Origin: Ampullaceana balthica
Taxonomy: Eukaryota > Mollusca > Gastropoda > Lymnaeidae
Length of the DNA stretch: 64,000 nt
Direction of reading: 5' to 3'
NCBI GenBank assembly: GCA_944989445.1
Contig: CALYLW010000044.1
Span: 124,001 to 188,000, forward strand
The stretch's first letter is position 1; every line of letters begins with the position of its first letter. Of this stretch, positions 61,502 to 64,000 are shown in pieces. The notes below the pieces were generated by a model. That model was given only the letters and a program-made list of their open reading frames with translations, did no database searches and was not told the origin of the DNA. The position numbers and the translations under genes are program-made.

Positions 61502-62312
61502 ACAGTAGAAGTCCATTAGTCCGGCATCCAACAGTCCGGAATGACCGATAGTCCGGCATTGCTCCGGAAAATTGTAAACATTTTGATTTTCTCCAAAAGT
61601 GTGTCTTTAAAGCAAATAAAAACGTCCAAGAGCTCTTCGGAAGTTTTCGGGGTAGTTCGGGATCCCACGGAAGTGCTCGGTATTGAAAAACCTGCCTGAA
61701 GATTAGTATAGGAGTGGCTTCTAATCGACAAGAATGAGCCTGTTGAACAAGAACTAACTGATGAGGACATTATCAACAGTGTAGTAAACCCTCAGCCTAC
61801 TCAAAATCTGGAAGAAAGTGACTCAGATGCCGAAACGGAAGAAAAGGAAAAAATCAGCTGGGCAGAAGCTGCAGAATCACTAAATAAGTTTATCTCTTTT
61901 GCTGAGGCTAGTACTAGCTACAGTGCTTCAGAAATTATTGAATTCCGTATCATCAGAAATAAATTTTATACTAAACGCCAAAAGTCAGAAAACAAAAAGA
62001 AATGTGTGACTTTTATTAACATAAGTGAAATATGTTTTACAGTACGTGTACATACATTATATGAAATGTAAAATAAACTTTGTTGTATTTGCATACTATA
62101 TTTGTAGTTTAATTATTTACCTAATTGTTCTTATAATTACGATTTATGTATGTATGTAATGTATGTAGTCTGTAGTTAAAAAAAACAAAGTACATTTGTT
62201 TTAAGGCAAAGCCTACACTAAAAAGAAGAATCACCGCCCGATAGACCGGAATTTTCGGTAGTCCGGCACCGAGCCGGTCCCGAACGTGCCAGATTATCAT
62301 ACTTCTACTGTA
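61502..62312 (+). mobile_element. Tigger/pogo copy nested in the hAT transposase
   Basis: CAGTAGAAGTCCATTAGTCC opens it and its near-inverse, ATCATACTTCTACTG, closes it, with TA on each side. Inside, plus-strand EQELTDEDIINSVVNPQPTQ and SWAEAAESLNKFISF match the C-terminal tail of Tigger transposases. The catalytic DDE region is missing, so this is an internally deleted copy. Confidence 0.8.
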
Positions 62313-62916
62313 CTTCAAAAACATATGAAATTGTTACATGCTAACAAAGCCTTGTCTGACACAAGATAGTCAGCCTGACATTATGCTGTAAGGTCTGTTA
62401 ATAGTTCATACCATGAGAGTATCGCAGCACTGGAAGAATTAGCAACGAATGAAAATCAGCCACGTGACTGCCGACTTGAAGAAGAAGGATTTCTAACGGA
62501 AATTGAACAACTGGAAGTCGCTATTTTACTTGAAATTTGGGAAACAATTTTAAACAGAAAGTCTCTCATTGAGTTTGTTAAAAAATAGCATTCTTAATTT
62601 TATTCCTATGAAGACAAAGGGAAGGAAACGTCCGTGGTAAAAACAGTGTAAACAATCTTCAATACTATCAAACAAAAAAGAAAGCGTCAGTTTGATAAAG
62701 AGACATCAACAAAACAGTATTCTCCTGGAAACAAAAATTCAAGATTGAGATATTTCTGGTAATCATTGACAAATTTTCTTAAGCCCTACAACATTGGTTA
62801 GGTGCATATAAATACATCCATGAGAAATTTTGCTTTCTTACAAACCTAACTGAGCTCAGCACTTTCGCCACCCGATGGGCAGCAGCCAAGTTGATGGAAT
62901 TCAAGTGATTTCGAAG

Positions 62917-63398
62917 AAGGGGTCGGGTAAATCCGAAGCAAACGTTTCGTCCCCCTCAATTTACTAGCAACGCCATCGAGCGTTGCCGGTTTAGGGCCAG
63001 GAGCGCCAGTACGGATTAGCAAAATGTGCCGCGAAGAACGCATTGGACGCCAGCTCTGAGGAAACCTTCAAGTGGGGGTTGCACCCTAGGTAGGTCTTTG
63101 ATGATCCCCCGGTCTGCGGCGGTCCTAACCATGGAGGCCCGTGTGCTTTGCCGGGATGACGCCAAAGTGGTAGCGGGTCGTAGTAGGAAATTCCACCACC
63201 TCCTTGTGAGGGCAACTTAGTGGGAGGCATCTACGACTGTATGTCCTGGATTCCCAGGTGGCCGCTTCAGAAGCGACCGCTTTTGTCCTCAGCTGTTACG
63301 TCCCTTTGGCGACCAGTTGGCTAAGGGGGTCTTCCGGCAAGATCCATAAAGAGCACTAGGCTCGGGGCTTCTGATTTTCTTCCACATGTAGGTTCATG
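62917..63398. mobile_element. Unidentified 482-bp insertion with 13-bp target duplication
   Basis: AGTGATTTCGAAG is duplicated at 62904-62916 and 63399-63411 on either side of GC-rich DNA unlike its surroundings. Duplication length suggests LINE/SINE-type retrotransposition, but there is no A-rich tail and I recognise no tRNA promoter boxes or protein motif. Confidence 0.65.
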
Positions 63399-63499
63399 AG
63401 TGATTTCGAAGACTGCTTACCTTCAGAATTAGTCCAATTTTCAGAACTCTTAAAAAAGTTATTGTCCAGTCCCTGGCTCAGGGTAAGGAAAAGGAATTC

Positions 63500-63755
63500 T
63501 TCTTCTTCTTATCTTATCAATACAGACGCTCCTTCTGTGCAGTAGATAATTGTGTCCACAGACCATGACAGATGATCTGTTGGCAAGTGATGCAGCGATC
63601 ACAGGGTTTGTGGGTTCCACGCATTACCCAGCCGCCTAACTAGTGTTAGGTACCCCTTCAGAGCTGGGTGACTCAGGGACGCCTTGGCATGGATTCGAAC
63701 CCGTGACCATCGGTACGCCAGTCGAGCGCGCTGCCACTCGACCACCGCGTCGAAT
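63500..63755 (-). mobile_element. tRNA-derived SINE, full length
   Basis: On the minus strand: GTGGTCGAGTGGCAGCGCG (A-box region), GGTTCGAATCC (B box), a body shared with 39285-39536, CAGACGCTCCTTCT near the 3' end in reverse, and a CTTATC/GATAAG simple tail. Inserted in the hAT transposase remnant. Confidence 0.78.
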
Positions 63756-64000
63756 TAGCACAAAGCGAAACTAAAAAAACTTGCACAGAGCTAAAAAATT
63801 TGCTGCTTTTGAATGAGCTATATTTCACACAGCCATTTACAAATGTACACATCGCACTTCGCATCCATCTTTCAATGATGACATCAAAATGCAGCTGATA
63901 GCGATCCTTTTCAAAGTTGAAAAGAATATATAATGAGTTAGAATTTGCATGGGACGAAAAAGGCTGAATATGCTCTCTCTAATGGGCATTGAAAAGGAAC

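Larger units (their letters stand above)
61195..64000 (+). pseudogene. ZMYM1-like hAT transposase, broken by nested insertions and running off the window
   Basis: Plus-strand pieces in order: VPCTAHSFNLVGKRAAGCP and RLVASTHR (61360-61496), SIAALEELATNENQPRDCR and EEEGFLTEIEQLEVAIL (62420-62560), KRKRQFDKETS (62675), FATRWAAAKLMEFK (62870), FEDCLPSELVQFSELLKKL (63405), and FTNVHIALRIHLSM then FSKLKRI and RLNMLSLMGIEKE (63835-64000), the hAT dimerisation region. Stops and frameshifts occur throughout. The reading order matches one ancestral transposase interrupted by three separate insertions. Confidence 0.78.

Noticed and set aside
63690..63755. tRNA-like sequence with A and B boxes
   Set aside because: Continuous with a SINE body and simple-repeat tail that recurs elsewhere; not a functional tRNA gene.

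Overview
The window looks like AT-rich animal nuclear DNA, most likely from a gastropod mollusc. This is inferred from the intron-rich genes, the transposon mix (RTE/jockey-type LINEs, ZMYM1/DUF4371-type hAT, Tigger/pogo, a Helitron, a tRNA-derived SINE) and the base composition. Nothing in it looks bacterial or viral. No species can be named from the sequence alone.

The genes here are five paralogues in tandem, all on the minus strand, called A to E from left to right. Each has five small coding exons with the same intron phases (1, 0, 1, 1), every junction is GT-AG, and each reads through to a stop. Coding spans are A 4257-8004 (189 aa), B 14324-20054 (189 aa), C 30860-32741 (237 aa), D 40816-44129 (241 aa) and E 48329-52744 (249 aa). 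For B, C, D and E a separate 5' untranslated exon can be placed behind a TATA-like box. I do not recognise the family. All five lack a signal peptide, have one conserved Trp in exon 2, a G-x-x-x-G at the end of exon 3, a Gly-containing beta-strand at the start of exon 5, and a closing pattern of W, G, an aromatic/aliphatic strand, then a final Trp next to the stop. An aerolysin/ETX-MTX2-like beta-pore fold is a weak hypothesis only.

Regulation: every gene has CCACGTAA or CCACGTCA (TTACGTGG/TGACGTGG on the other strand) just upstream of the TATA box. Dense ACGTG clusters lie at 25.9-26.5 kb and 33.4-35.1 kb, accompanied by Rel/kB-like words and two same-orientation CTCF-like sites. Genes A and B belong to a tandem segmental duplication of about 10 kb that also copied a conserved enhancer-like block (2.46-2.62 kb and 12.77-12.95 kb) lying 3' of each gene.

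Between and inside the genes are repeats: LINE remnants, hAT-type elements with exact 8-bp target duplications, a non-autonomous Helitron (58.16-60.53 kb), and a multiply nested ZMYM1-like hAT element (about 61.2 kb to the right edge) carrying a Tigger copy, a 482-bp unknown insertion and a SINE. Minisatellites have unit lengths of 16, 19, 29, 31, 32, 34 and 39 bp. No non-coding RNA gene, CRISPR array or operon is visible, and none would be expected.
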